This document shows positions 22,808-30,860 of a stretch of 64,000 nucleotides of DNA, one piece after another; position 1 is the first letter of the stretch; the number at the start of each line of letters is the position of its first letter. Under the pieces are notes generated by a model. It had not been told where the DNA came from. It did no database searches and saw only the letters and a list, made by a program, of their open reading frames with translations. The stretch is taken from NCBI RefSeq assembly GCF_015351235.1, contig NZ_JADKSJ010000001.1, positions 2,063,668 through 2,127,667 of the forward strand. Direction: 5' to 3'. Source of the stretch: Plantibacter sp. VKM Ac-2880 (GTDB lineage Bacteria > Actinomycetota > Actinomycetes > Actinomycetales > Microbacteriaceae). Both the position numbers and the translations under genes were made by a program.

Positions 22808-24640
22808 ATGGCTGACGACATGACTGACAGCGGCGGAGCGGCAACGGTGGGGCGCCGACGGGTACCGCGGCTCCTCGCCCGCTATCTCGCGGCCGGGCTC
22901 CTGCTCGTGCTGGCCTCGGTGGGCGGCACGATCTGGCTCGCCCAGACGTCGGAGTACCGGTACGACGAGCAGGCGTCCGGTGCCGACCTCATGCGGGACG
23001 AGCAGGTTATGGACGCGCTGACGGTCTGGGCCGGGCGCCACACGGATTGGAGCGACGTCGGGTCGACGCTGTTGGTCCTCGGTCAGGAGACGGGACGCCG
23101 CATCGCCGTGGTCGACGGCGACGGGACGGTGATCGCGGACACCGCGCCCGAGCTGCCTCGCCCGTCGCGCGCCACCCGGCTGCTCGACCCGCTCGCGCTC
23201 CGAGCCGATCCGGTGACGTCCGAGCTGGGGTTGCCCGACGGGATCACCGGGCCGTTCCTGCTCGACGAGACGCAACGTGCGCAGCTCGCCCGGCAGGCCG
23301 ACGCGGTGGTGACGTGTCTGGGCGAGGCGGTCGGTGAGACGGCGGTGTGGGCGACCGGCCGGCCGGTCGTCTCGGGTGACGAGGATGCCCCGGATTGCGG
23401 CCGCGCCGCGCTGGACACCCCGTTGCCGAGCGAGCAGTCCGCCCTCGACGATCTCCGTGATCGGACGAACGGGTGCCTGCTCGCAGCGGACGCCCCGCTG
23501 ATCACCGGCGTCGAACTCGCGCTGTCGCCGTCGGTCGCCCCCGCGGGACTCGCGCTGCGCACCGCACCGACCGGCGACGACACCGCAGCGGAGTGCCTGC
23601 TCCAGGCGCGCATCGATCAGGCGAAGTCCACGACGGCGCCCGCCGTCAACCTGGTGCTCACCGACGAACGCGGCGACGCCCGCGGCCCGCTCGACGCGAG
23701 TCCCGGATCGATCGCCCGCGTCGCCGGGTTCATCGTGGTGCTGCTGGCGCTCCTGTCGGTGGCGGCGGCACTCATCATCGTGCCGACCCTGCGGAGCGCA
23801 CGCCGGCTCGAGGCTGCTGTCGAGCGGTTCAGCGCCGGCGATCGTGATGCCCGTGCGGAGCTTCCCGCGGGCGACGACCTCGCCGGCGTCGGTGCGGCGT
23901 TCGACCGGATGTCGAGCGAGGTCGCCGGACACGAGGCCTCCCGCCGGCGCCTGCTCGGCGACATCGCCCACGAACTGCGCAGCCCGCTGACGAACATCCG
24001 TGGCTGGGTCGAGGCTGCGGACGACGGCCTCGGATTGGACGACGCGGCCCTCCGCCGGCTCGTGCTGGATGAGGCGGGACGGATGGAGGGGATCACCGGC
24101 GACCTGCAGCTCCTCGCGTTGGCGGAGTCCGGGGACCTCGTGCTGGACCTGCGGAGGTGCGATGCGGCGGCGGTCGTGCGCGATCTCGCCGAGGCGTACC
24201 GGGTGCGCGCGGCGGCATCCAGTGTCGCGCTGCACGTCCAGATCGCGGGGCCGTTGCGCCTCGAGACCGATCCCGCCCGATTGCGGCAGATCCTCGACAA
24301 CCTGCTGTCGAACGCCTTGCGGCACACCCCGGCGGGCGGGCGGATCGACGTCGACGCGGTGCTCGTCGACGGCACGGTGCGGATCGCCGTGGTCGACACC
24401 GGCGAGGGTATCCCGGCGGCGGACCTGCCTCGGATCTTCGACCGGCTGTGGCGGGGCGAGCCGTCCCGGGTCCGCGCCGGACGGAGCACCGGTCTCGGCC
24501 TGTCGATCGCCCGCGGCCTCGCCGAGGCGCTGGGGGGCCGGCTCACCGCGCGCAGCACCCTCGGCGAGGGGAGCCGTTTCGAGGTCTCGCTCCCGGCGGC
24601 GGAGGAGCACCGGCGCGGAGTGACTCGCGCGGGGGAGTAG
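22808..24640 (+). CDS. Membrane sensor histidine kinase
   Basis: A 610-residue kinase with an N-terminal helix (about residues 26-45), an unusually large extracellular sensor of about 255 residues containing four cysteines (VTCLG, DCGRA, NGCLL, AECLL), a second helix, and a HAMP domain (SARRLEAAVERFSAGDRDAR). The HisKA H-box is IAHELRSPLTN; the ATPase has N-box DNLLSNALRHTP, G1 DTGEGI and G2 GRSTGLGLSI. It partners the response regulator at 18413-19096. The start is uncertain (ATG 22808, or in-frame ATGs at 22760 and 22778). The operon ends just after it at a strong hairpin. Confidence 0.9.
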   Translation: MADDMTDSGGAATVGRRRVPRLLARYLAAGLLLVLASVGGTIWLAQTSEYRYDEQASGADLMRDEQVMDALTVWAGRHTDWSDVGSTLLVLGQETGRRIAVVDGDGTVIADTAPELPRPSRATRLLDPLALRADPVTSELGLPDGITGPFLLDETQRAQLARQADAVVTCLGEAVGETAVWATGRPVVSGDEDAPDCGRAALDTPLPSEQSALDDLRDRTNGCLLAADAPLITGVELALSPSVAPAGLALRTAPTGDDTAAECLLQARIDQAKSTTAPAVNLVLTDERGDARGPLDASPGSIARVAGFIVVLLALLSVAAALIIVPTLRSARRLEAAVERFSAGDRDARAELPAGDDLAGVGAAFDRMSSEVAGHEASRRRLLGDIAHELRSPLTNIRGWVEAADDGLGLDDAALRRLVLDEAGRMEGITGDLQLLALAESGDLVLDLRRCDAAAVVRDLAEAYRVRAAASSVALHVQIAGPLRLETDPARLRQILDNLLSNALRHTPAGGRIDVDAVLVDGTVRIAVVDTGEGIPAADLPRIFDRLWRGEPSRVRAGRSTGLGLSIARGLAEALGGRLTARSTLGEGSRFEVSLPAAEEHRRGVTRAGE

Positions 24641-24695
24641 GACGCCGAATCCTGGTCATGCCCGGCTTGCCCGGTCAGAGGGTGGCCCGGGAACA

Positions 24696-24731
24696 CCTGA
24701 GGGCCCCGACCGTCTGGTCGGGGCCCTCAGG
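24696..24731. terminator. Strong bidirectional terminator hairpin
   Basis: A perfect 16-bp stem (24696-24711 with 24716-24731, loop GTCT) lies between the convergent kinase and histidine-rich genes. It is the clearest terminator in the window. Confidence 0.85.
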
Positions 24732-24749
24732 CGTTCAGCGGGGACGGGC

Positions 24750-25046
24750 TCAGTGCTCGTCGTAGTGCTCGCCGTGGGCGGCGTGCTTGTGGCCATCGTG
24801 GACGAAGTCGACGTGGTCCCCGTGCTTGACGGCCTCGTGGCCGCAGTCATCACCGTGGCCGTGGTCGGTGGCGGTGTGCTCGGCGACGCTCTCGTGCTCG
24901 TCGTAGTGGTCGCCGTGCTCGGCGTGGTGGTGCGTTCCGTGCACGTAGTCGGTGTGGTCCTCGTGCTTGACGGCCTCGTGGCCGCAGTCGGCTCCGTGGG
25001 TGTGGTCGGCGAGGGTGTGCTCGGCGTGCATCTCGGTGGTGCTCAT
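24750..25046 (-). CDS. Histidine-rich zinc-binding protein of two duplicated units
   Basis: A 98-residue soluble protein without signal peptide or membrane span; 26 residues are histidine and nearly as many are Asp or Glu. It consists of two homologous units of about 45 residues, each with DCGHEAVKH, a DY/DF-VH segment and HYDEH. The motif spacing suggests several Zn(II) sites per unit, fitting a zinc buffer, store or chaperone. ATG 25046 follows AAGGAG. A Zur-box candidate lies 81 bp upstream, so expression under zinc starvation is inferred. Unit homology implies internal gene duplication. Confidence 0.8.
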   Translation of the reverse strand: MSTTEMHAEHTLADHTHGADCGHEAVKHEDHTDYVHGTHHHAEHGDHYDEHESVAEHTATDHGHGDDCGHEAVKHGDHVDFVHDGHKHAAHGEHYDEH

Positions 25047-25126
25047 GGGTGCTCCTTCAGGTTTCAGGTCCGGCGATGGATCAATCGCACCACATACATA
25101 AACGAATTGCAATGTCTTCATGTAAT

Positions 25127-25141
25127 CGATAACGGTTGTCA
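25127..25141. promoter_or_regulatory. Zur-box candidate
   Basis: CGATAACGGTTGTCA is a 15-bp near-perfect dyad around G25134, agreeing with the actinobacterial Zur pattern TGATAACnGTTATCA at 12 of the 14 defined positions. It sits in an AT-rich stretch upstream of the histidine-rich gene. Confidence 0.6.
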
Positions 25142-25262
25142 TCACCGATAGCCGTCGTCGCTCACGCCAGACGCACGGTGGGCGTCGGCCGACCGGCTGG
25201 CAGACGCGAGCGCCTCTGCGCAACCGGCTGGCCACACGATCCTCCGGCCTCCGGCGACGGTA

Positions 25263-25268
25263 TACGGT
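25263..25268 (+). promoter_or_regulatory. -10 element of leaderless gene at 25275
   Basis: TACGGT (within TATACGGT) is followed after 6 nt by ATG 25275. Confidence 0.55.
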
Positions 25269-25274
25269 CGGAGC

Positions 25275-26204
25275 ATGAGCCTCACCGCCGACCCGGGCAC
25301 GATCAGCGCGCCCACCGAGACGTCTGTGTCGGCGCGTCGACGGCACTACGCGGAGTTCTACGGGCTCGCACCGCTGCCGGCCGATTTCGGGGTGGTGCTC
25401 GGCAACTGTCAGGCCGAGTCCCTCCGCACGGTGATGGACGCCGAAGAACGACGGTTCGTGCGCGTTCCCGCCGTGCATGAGATGACCGCCGAGGACGCCG
25501 AGCGCCTCCACGAGGTCGTGCGGAGCGCCCACAGCGTGGTGACGCAGCCGGTGCGCGACGACTATCACGGTCTGCCCCTCGGGACCCGGCAGGTGGCAGC
25601 CGCCACCGGTGGTCGTGTCCTGACCTTGCCGCCGGTGCGGTTCGGTGGACTGCACCCGTTCCAGGCCTCCATCCGGATCCCTGCGTTCGAGGAGAGCCTG
25701 CCGATCGTCGACTACCACGACGTCCGGACGCTCGCGGCCACCGCCGGCATCCCCGTCGCGGCGGTGTTGCCGCCGGACGCCGTGCGGGCGATCGGCCGAT
25801 CCTCCCTCGAAGTGCTGCGCGCCCGTGAGGCCCTCACCGACGTGGCGGTCTCCGACCTGTTCGACGAGGTCACCGCCGATCACGTCCGCACGGTCAACCA
25901 CCCCGGGAACGCGATCTGGCTGCCTCTCGGCGCGAGGGTGCTCGAAGCACTGGGCCTCGACGGAGCCGTCACCGATCCCGGTCGGCCCCTCCTGAACGCT
26001 GTGCACGCCCCGCTGATCCCCGAGGTGGTCGACGCGTGGTCGCTCACTGACCAGCCTCGTGATCACTGGATCGTGGACGGTGCCGAGATCGACGACGCCG
26101 AGGTGCGCGCTGCCCACACCGACTGGTACGCGTCCCATCTCGGCCTCGTCACAGCGGCTGTCGGCAGGCTGACGGATCTCCTCGCCGTCTGGCGCGCCGC
26201 GTGA
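25275..26204 (+). CDS. WcbI-family polysaccharide biosynthesis protein (putative acetyltransferase)
   Basis: A 309-residue protein opening with the WcbI hallmark VVLGNCQAESLR (about residues 39-50) and a later segment PVRFGGLHPFQASIR. The WcbI family is linked to capsule and surface polysaccharide synthesis, probably as acyl- or acetyltransferase. A conserved C-terminal VNHPGNAIW motif is also present. It is the first gene of a three-gene, fully overlapping operon with two glycosyltransferases. Predicted leaderless. Confidence 0.8.
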   Translation: MSLTADPGTISAPTETSVSARRRHYAEFYGLAPLPADFGVVLGNCQAESLRTVMDAEERRFVRVPAVHEMTAEDAERLHEVVRSAHSVVTQPVRDDYHGLPLGTRQVAAATGGRVLTLPPVRFGGLHPFQASIRIPAFEESLPIVDYHDVRTLAATAGIPVAAVLPPDAVRAIGRSSLEVLRAREALTDVAVSDLFDEVTADHVRTVNHPGNAIWLPLGARVLEALGLDGAVTDPGRPLLNAVHAPLIPEVVDAWSLTDQPRDHWIVDGAEIDDAEVRAAHTDWYASHLGLVTAAVGRLTDLLAVWRAA

Positions 26205-27175
26205 TGGTGGCACCGCTCCTCCTCGTCCATGCCGGCAACCACGGCGTCGCCGTCTACGCGCGGGAGCTGGCCAGCGAGGTCGCCGCGAGGCATCCGACCA
26301 TCCGCCGGGTCGACGCGACACGGCTGGATCGCCTCGCCGACGGCACAGCCGTCCACGCGCACTTCACCGACCGCCTCTGGGGTGGGTCACCGGAGCAGGC
26401 TGCCGACGACTTCGTGCGGCTCGCAGCACGATTGCGGGTGAGCGTCACCCTGCACGACGTCCCGCAGGCCTCCGACGGGGCGCACAACCTCCCGCGGCGG
26501 CGGGCCGCCTACGCCCGGGTGGCGGCCGCCGCGCGGGGCGTGGTCATCAACAGTGACCACGAGCGGGAACTGCTCCGCGAGGAGGACGTCTGGTCGGGAC
26601 CGGTCGCTCGGATCCCGTTGCCGGTCGAACTCCAGGGTGGCGAGCAGCGACAGCAGTCCGACGGATCCGTCGGCGTCCTGGGCTTCTTCTACCCCGGCAA
26701 GGGACACGACGAGGCGGCGGCCGCCGCAGCGGCCGCCGGGATGACCCGGCTGACGGTCCTCGGTCGTGCCTCCGACGGGCATGCCGCCGACCTCGAGGCC
26801 TTCATCCGTCGTGCCGGCGCCCTCGGTGTCGGCGTCGAGGTCACCGGCTGGCTCGACGACGCGGAGATCGCCCGGCGGGGGAGAGCCGTGGCCGTCCCCG
26901 TGATCGCGCACCGACACATCTCCGCATCCGGTTCGCTCGCGTCCTGGATCGGATGGGGTCGGCGACCGGTGGCCATGCGCAATCGGTACATCGACGAGAT
27001 GGCCGCCCTGCGCCCGGGTGCGTTGACGTCCGTCGACGAATCGGACCTCGCGGTCGCGGTCCGCAGCGCCGCCGAACAGCCGCAGCAGACCTGGCACGGC
27101 TTGCGGCGCCTGCCGATGTCGTGGACGGAGGCGACGGACTCGTACCTGCGCTGGTGGGACGGGCTGGACGCATGA
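26201..27175 (+). CDS. Glycosyltransferase, GT-B (GT4-like)
   Basis: A 324-residue cytosolic enzyme. The N-terminal half has LLLVHAGNHGVAVYARELA and HAHFTDRLWG; the C-terminal half has GVLGFFYPGKGHDEAAAAA and TGWLDDAEIARR, matching the donor-binding half of GT4 enzymes. A full EX7E motif is not obvious. GTG 26201 overlaps the wcbI-like stop; ATG 26204 is an alternative. It overlaps the next glycosyltransferase by 4 bp. Likely adds a sugar to a surface glycan. Confidence 0.75.
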   Translation: MMVAPLLLVHAGNHGVAVYARELASEVAARHPTIRRVDATRLDRLADGTAVHAHFTDRLWGGSPEQAADDFVRLAARLRVSVTLHDVPQASDGAHNLPRRRAAYARVAAAARGVVINSDHERELLREEDVWSGPVARIPLPVELQGGEQRQQSDGSVGVLGFFYPGKGHDEAAAAAAAAGMTRLTVLGRASDGHAADLEAFIRRAGALGVGVEVTGWLDDAEIARRGRAVAVPVIAHRHISASGSLASWIGWGRRPVAMRNRYIDEMAALRPGALTSVDESDLAVAVRSAAEQPQQTWHGLRRLPMSWTEATDSYLRWWDGLDA

Positions 27176-28473
27176 GGCGGCCCTGGGTCGTCGGCAACCG
27201 CTGGGACACGCTCGACGGGACCCACCCCGATCCGCTCCCACGAGTGTCGGTGATCGTCGCGCACTACGACCAACCCGGCGAGCTCAGCCGCACGCTGCAC
27301 GCCCTCGCCGCGCAGGACTACCCGCGCGAGCTACTGGAGATCGTCGTCGCCGACGACGGTTCGCCGGGCGTCGTCGACGTGCCCGATGACGTGATCCTCG
27401 TCCGGCAGGAGGACCAGGGCTTCCGTCTGGCGGCGGTCCGCAACCTCGGCGTGCGGGCGAGCAGCGGCGAGGTACTGTGCTTCCTCGACGCCGACACGGT
27501 CCCGGAGCCGGGCTACGTCCGAGCGCTGACCCGACTGCCGGCCCTGCTGCCTGAGGCCGTCACTGTAGGCCGTCGTCGGCACGCCGACTTCTCGGGCATC
27601 GACCCGGACGTATCCGTCGTCGAGGCGGCGACCGGTCGCGAACTGGCCGAACCCGGCTGGCTCGCCGAGGCGTATGCCAGATCGCAGGACCTGCTCGAGG
27701 CCGACGACCGGTCCTATCGGTTCGTCATCGGCGCGGTGATCGCGTGTTCGCGCAGGATGTTCGACGAGGTCGGCGGGTTCGACGAGTCCTTCACGTCGTA
27801 CGGCGGGGAGGACTGGGAGTGGGCGCACCGGATGTGGCAGGCCGGTGCCGTGGTCGCCCACGTCTCCACTGCAGTGGCCTGGCACGACGGCCCGGAGTGG
27901 GCCGGGCGCGCCGACTTCGGCTTGGACCGCGCGAACGCCCAGACCATGCGGTTGCTCTCGGCGATCCCCGTTCCCGGCTCCGCACCGAGGGCCTTGTGGT
28001 CCGACACGGTCGACGTCGTGATGCGGCTGCGAGGCGCACACAGCACGGCAGCCGGATTCATCGCAGCGGACTCCTTCCTCGCCACTTTCCCTCGGGCCCG
28101 ATTGGTCCTGGAGGACGCGGGCGCGACGGAGCTCCGGGACGACCCGCGGGTGGTCCTCGGCTCGGACCGACTGGATGCGCGGGTGACCTGGGACCTCGCG
28201 CGGCCCGTCGTCATCCTCGACCCCGCGTGGATCGTGGACGCGGTGGCGAGGCTCGGAACCGGCGAGGTGGGCACCATCGAGCTCGTCGACGACGAGGGCA
28301 CCTCGCTCGGCCGTCTGCGCTCCCGGCGCGCGACGCGTCGAGAGCAGCGATGGGGTGGCTCTGCCGCGTTCACGACGGAGCAGCTGGTGGCCGAGGGCGT
28401 GTTCCCGCTCCGGTCCGACCCCCGCCTCGAGGCATGGGTCGGCGGCTGGGGTGGAACCTCCTCGTTCTGCTGA
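27172..28473 (+). CDS. Glycosyltransferase family 2
   Basis: A 433-residue GT-A enzyme. VSVIVAHYDQPGELSRTLHAL is the nucleotide-binding start, VVADDGSP and CFLDADTVPEPGYV carry the metal-binding DxD, and GGFDESFTSYGGEDWEWAHRM is the GGEDxE-type acceptor loop of chondroitin-polymerase-like GT2 enzymes. The last 110 residues form an extra C-terminal domain of unknown role. No membrane spans, so it acts at the cytoplasmic face with its two upstream partners. Confidence 0.9.
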   Translation: MRRPWVVGNRWDTLDGTHPDPLPRVSVIVAHYDQPGELSRTLHALAAQDYPRELLEIVVADDGSPGVVDVPDDVILVRQEDQGFRLAAVRNLGVRASSGEVLCFLDADTVPEPGYVRALTRLPALLPEAVTVGRRRHADFSGIDPDVSVVEAATGRELAEPGWLAEAYARSQDLLEADDRSYRFVIGAVIACSRRMFDEVGGFDESFTSYGGEDWEWAHRMWQAGAVVAHVSTAVAWHDGPEWAGRADFGLDRANAQTMRLLSAIPVPGSAPRALWSDTVDVVMRLRGAHSTAAGFIAADSFLATFPRARLVLEDAGATELRDDPRVVLGSDRLDARVTWDLARPVVILDPAWIVDAVARLGTGEVGTIELVDDEGTSLGRLRSRRATRREQRWGGSAAFTTEQLVAEGVFPLRSDPRLEAWVGGWGGTSSFC

Positions 28474-28476
28474 CGA

Positions 28477-28492
28477 GGCTCCGGGAGGAGCC
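28477..28492 (+). terminator. Short GC hairpin after the glycosyltransferase operon
   Basis: GGCTCC (28477-28482) pairs with GGAGCC (28487-28492) just 3 nt after the stop codon. There is no T-run. Confidence 0.45.
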
Positions 28493-28559
28493 GTCCGCTC
28501 CGTGACATGTCTGACTGACGGTCCGAGCGCAACCCCACAGGATCCGATGGTCGCTCATC

Positions 28560-28565
28560 TAGCGT
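28560..28565 (+). promoter_or_regulatory. -10 element of leaderless gene at 28573
   Basis: TAGCGT lies 7 nt before ATG 28573 and overlaps the alternative GTG 28564, so it favours the ATG. Confidence 0.5.
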
Positions 28566-28572
28566 GATCGTC

Positions 28573-29472
28573 ATGTCCCCGCATGACCAGTACGAGCTGA
28601 CCAACCCAGTGACCCGGTACGCCCGGGTCGAACCACCCCTCCAGCACCAGCCGGAGCCCGGCGTCCAGGCCCGGATGACGCCGGTTCCCGACCTCGGCGA
28701 ATGGAGCTACCGGGGGAGCGGACGGCTCGCCGGTCGCAAGGCCCTCATCACCGGCGGCGACTCCGGTATCGGTGCCGCCACGGCGATCGCGTTCGCCAGG
28801 GAGGGCGCCGACGTGGTCATCGCGCATCTTCCGGGTGAGGAGGAGGACGCCGAGCACGTCCTCGCGCTCATCGATGAAGCTGGCCGACGTGGCCTGGCGA
28901 TCATCGCCGACGTGTCCCGCGCCGAGGAATGCCGTCGGCTCGTCTCGGAGGCCGCCGACTTCCTCGGGGGCCTCGACATCCTCGTCAACAACGCCGGCAA
29001 ACAGATCGCCGTCGACCGGGTGGAGGACCTCAGCGACGAACAGTTCGAGGAGACCTTCCGGACGAACGTCTTCGCGAACTTCTGGATCACCAAGGCGGCG
29101 CTGGCGCACCTCGGTGCCGGTGCGAGCATCGTCAACACGGCCTCGCTGGAGGCCTACAAGCCGTCGCCCGACCGACTCGACTACGCCGCGACGAAGGCCG
29201 CGATCAACAACCTGTCGAAGGGCCTCGCCCTGCAGCTCGCCGACCGGGGGATCCGCGTCAACGTGGTCGCCCCCGGCCCCGTGTGGACGGCACTGCAGGT
29301 GTCGGACGGCGTGTCCGACGAGCAGATGCAGAGCTTCGACGACGAGAACACCTACCAGCGAGCGGGGCAGCCCGCCGAGCTCGCGCCGGCCTACGTCTAC
29401 CTGGCCTCAGCGGAATCCGGGTACGTCTCCGGTGCGACGCTGAACGTCAACGGCGGCATGGTCACTCCGTGA
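28573..29472 (+). CDS. SDR-family oxidoreductase, YhdF/GSP39-like
   Basis: A 299-residue SDR with the N-terminal extension (NPVTRYARVEPPLQHQPEPG) that marks the general-stress-protein-39/YhdF group. The cofactor loop is TGGDSGIG, the catalytic core NTASLEAY...DYAATKAA, and the C-terminus LNVNGGM. It probably oxidises or reduces a sugar or polyol using NAD(P). It is the first gene of a three-gene operon: its stop overlaps the GTG of the hydrolase fusion. Confidence 0.88.
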   Translation: MSPHDQYELTNPVTRYARVEPPLQHQPEPGVQARMTPVPDLGEWSYRGSGRLAGRKALITGGDSGIGAATAIAFAREGADVVIAHLPGEEEDAEHVLALIDEAGRRGLAIIADVSRAEECRRLVSEAADFLGGLDILVNNAGKQIAVDRVEDLSDEQFEETFRTNVFANFWITKAALAHLGAGASIVNTASLEAYKPSPDRLDYAATKAAINNLSKGLALQLADRGIRVNVVAPGPVWTALQVSDGVSDEQMQSFDDENTYQRAGQPAELAPAYVYLASAESGYVSGATLNVNGGMVTP

Positions 29473-30860
29473 CCGCGGCCGAGTGCACGGTCTTCTTCCT
29501 TCCCGGGCTCGGCCTGGACGCGGCCGCGGCGCAGCCGCTCGCGCACGAGCTCGGCGACCGCTTCAGGGTCGTCCCCGTCACCCTCCCCGGTCAGGGAGGA
29601 TCGCCCGACGCGACCGACGGTTCCGTGTCCGCCCAGATCGACGCCGCCCTCGCGGTGATCGCGGACGAGGCCGACGGCGGCCCGTGGCTGCTGTGCGCGC
29701 ACAGCATGGGCGGCAAGGTCGCCGCCGGGATCGCGTCCCGGGTGCGTGATGGTGACGTCTCCGTCTTCGGTCTCCTCGGGGTCGTCCTCCTCGCCCCCTC
29801 CCCGCCGACGCCCGAACCGATGCCCGACGAGAAGCGCAGCCAGATGCTCGCTTGGGCCGAGGACGGTTCCATCGCCGAAACCGATGCGCAGACCTTCGTC
29901 GACGACAACGTGGGTGCCCCGCTCCCGGCCGAGCTCCAGCAGCCGACCGTCGCGTCCGTGCAGGCCATGTCGCCGCTCGCGTGGCGCCGCTGGCTGGAGG
30001 AGGGCAGCCTGGAGGACACCACCTCCTCCGTCGGCGTCCTCGACCTGCCGTGCACCGTCCTCGCGGGCGACCAGGACGACGCGCTCGGTGCGGCCGTGCA
30101 GCCGGACCTGCTGTCCGGTGTCTACCCGCGTGCCCGATTCGTGTCCCTCCCGGGAGCCGGTCACCTACTCCCGCTCGAACGTCCCGTCCGCGTGGCGCGA
30201 GCGATCACGGAGCTGTGGGACGAGATCGTCGCCCACAGCGCGATCGTGCCCGCCGAGTGGGGGCTCGTGATCGCGTCACCACGGACCACGGCGCGCGTCC
30301 GGAGCACCCTCGCACGACGGGCGTTGCCCGACGACGCCGACTACCGACCTCGTGCGCTGGAGCCGGAGCAGCTCGACCTCCTGCGACAGATCGCCGCGCG
30401 GCTCGTGCCGCAGCCTGTCGGCGGGGCGATCGACCTCGCCGCGCGCGTCGACGCCGATCTCGCGGCTGGCGGCGGCGACGGCTGGCGTCCGATGGGAGCC
30501 CTGACGGACGACGAGGCGTACCGCGCCGGTCTGGATGAGCTCGTGGCGGTGTGGCCCACCTCGCCCGACGAGCAGGACGCCCTGATCCGCACGGTCATCG
30601 ACGGGAAGGGTGTGCCCGGCGGCCAGCTGGACGGAGCCGAACTGAGCCGGTGGTTCGAGGACCTGCGCGTCGACCTCGTGCGGGAGTGGCTCATCCACCC
30701 GGCGTCGCTGGCGCGCGTCGGCTACGACGGCTTCGCGACCGGAGCCGAGGACGTCGACTTCGCGGGATACCACGAGCTCGCCGCCGACACCCGAGACGAC
30801 TGGGAGCCCTCCGACCTCGGCGTCGTCCCAGCACCCGAGACGCAGGAGGACGCCGCGTGA
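29469..30860 (+). CDS. Alpha/beta hydrolase fused to gluconate 2-dehydrogenase subunit 3-like domain
   Basis: A 463-residue two-domain protein starting at GTG 29469. Residues 1-260 form an alpha/beta hydrolase with oxyanion segment FFLPGLGLD, nucleophile elbow CAHSMGGK, acid loop LAGDQDD and histidine GAGHLLPLERP, a complete triad. Residues 285-460 resemble gluconate_2-dh3, the small subunit of membrane sugar dehydrogenases (LEPEQLDLLRQIAARLVP, PGGQLDGAELSRWFEDL...VREWLIHPASLARVGYDG). No Tat or Sec signal. It overlaps the GMC oxidoreductase start by 4 bp, so the two are expected to be made together and may form a complex. The fusion is unusual; a lactonase acting on the oxidation product is one hypothesis. 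Confidence 0.75.
   Translation: MTAAECTVFFLPGLGLDAAAAQPLAHELGDRFRVVPVTLPGQGGSPDATDGSVSAQIDAALAVIADEADGGPWLLCAHSMGGKVAAGIASRVRDGDVSVFGLLGVVLLAPSPPTPEPMPDEKRSQMLAWAEDGSIAETDAQTFVDDNVGAPLPAELQQPTVASVQAMSPLAWRRWLEEGSLEDTTSSVGVLDLPCTVLAGDQDDALGAAVQPDLLSGVYPRARFVSLPGAGHLLPLERPVRVARAITELWDEIVAHSAIVPAEWGLVIASPRTTARVRSTLARRALPDDADYRPRALEPEQLDLLRQIAARLVPQPVGGAIDLAARVDADLAAGGGDGWRPMGALTDDEAYRAGLDELVAVWPTSPDEQDALIRTVIDGKGVPGGQLDGAELSRWFEDLRVDLVREWLIHPASLARVGYDGFATGAEDVDFAGYHELAADTRDDWEPSDLGVVPAPETQEDAA

Noticed and set aside
21521-24610. A 1029-codon minus-strand frame opposite the permease and kinase genes
   Set aside because: Antisense shadow; the sense strand has complete FtsX and kinase motifs.
24750-25046. 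Repeated DNA in the His-rich gene considered as a CRISPR or non-coding repeat
   Set aside because: The frame is open, with start and ribosome binding site, and the two units are divergent protein repeats.
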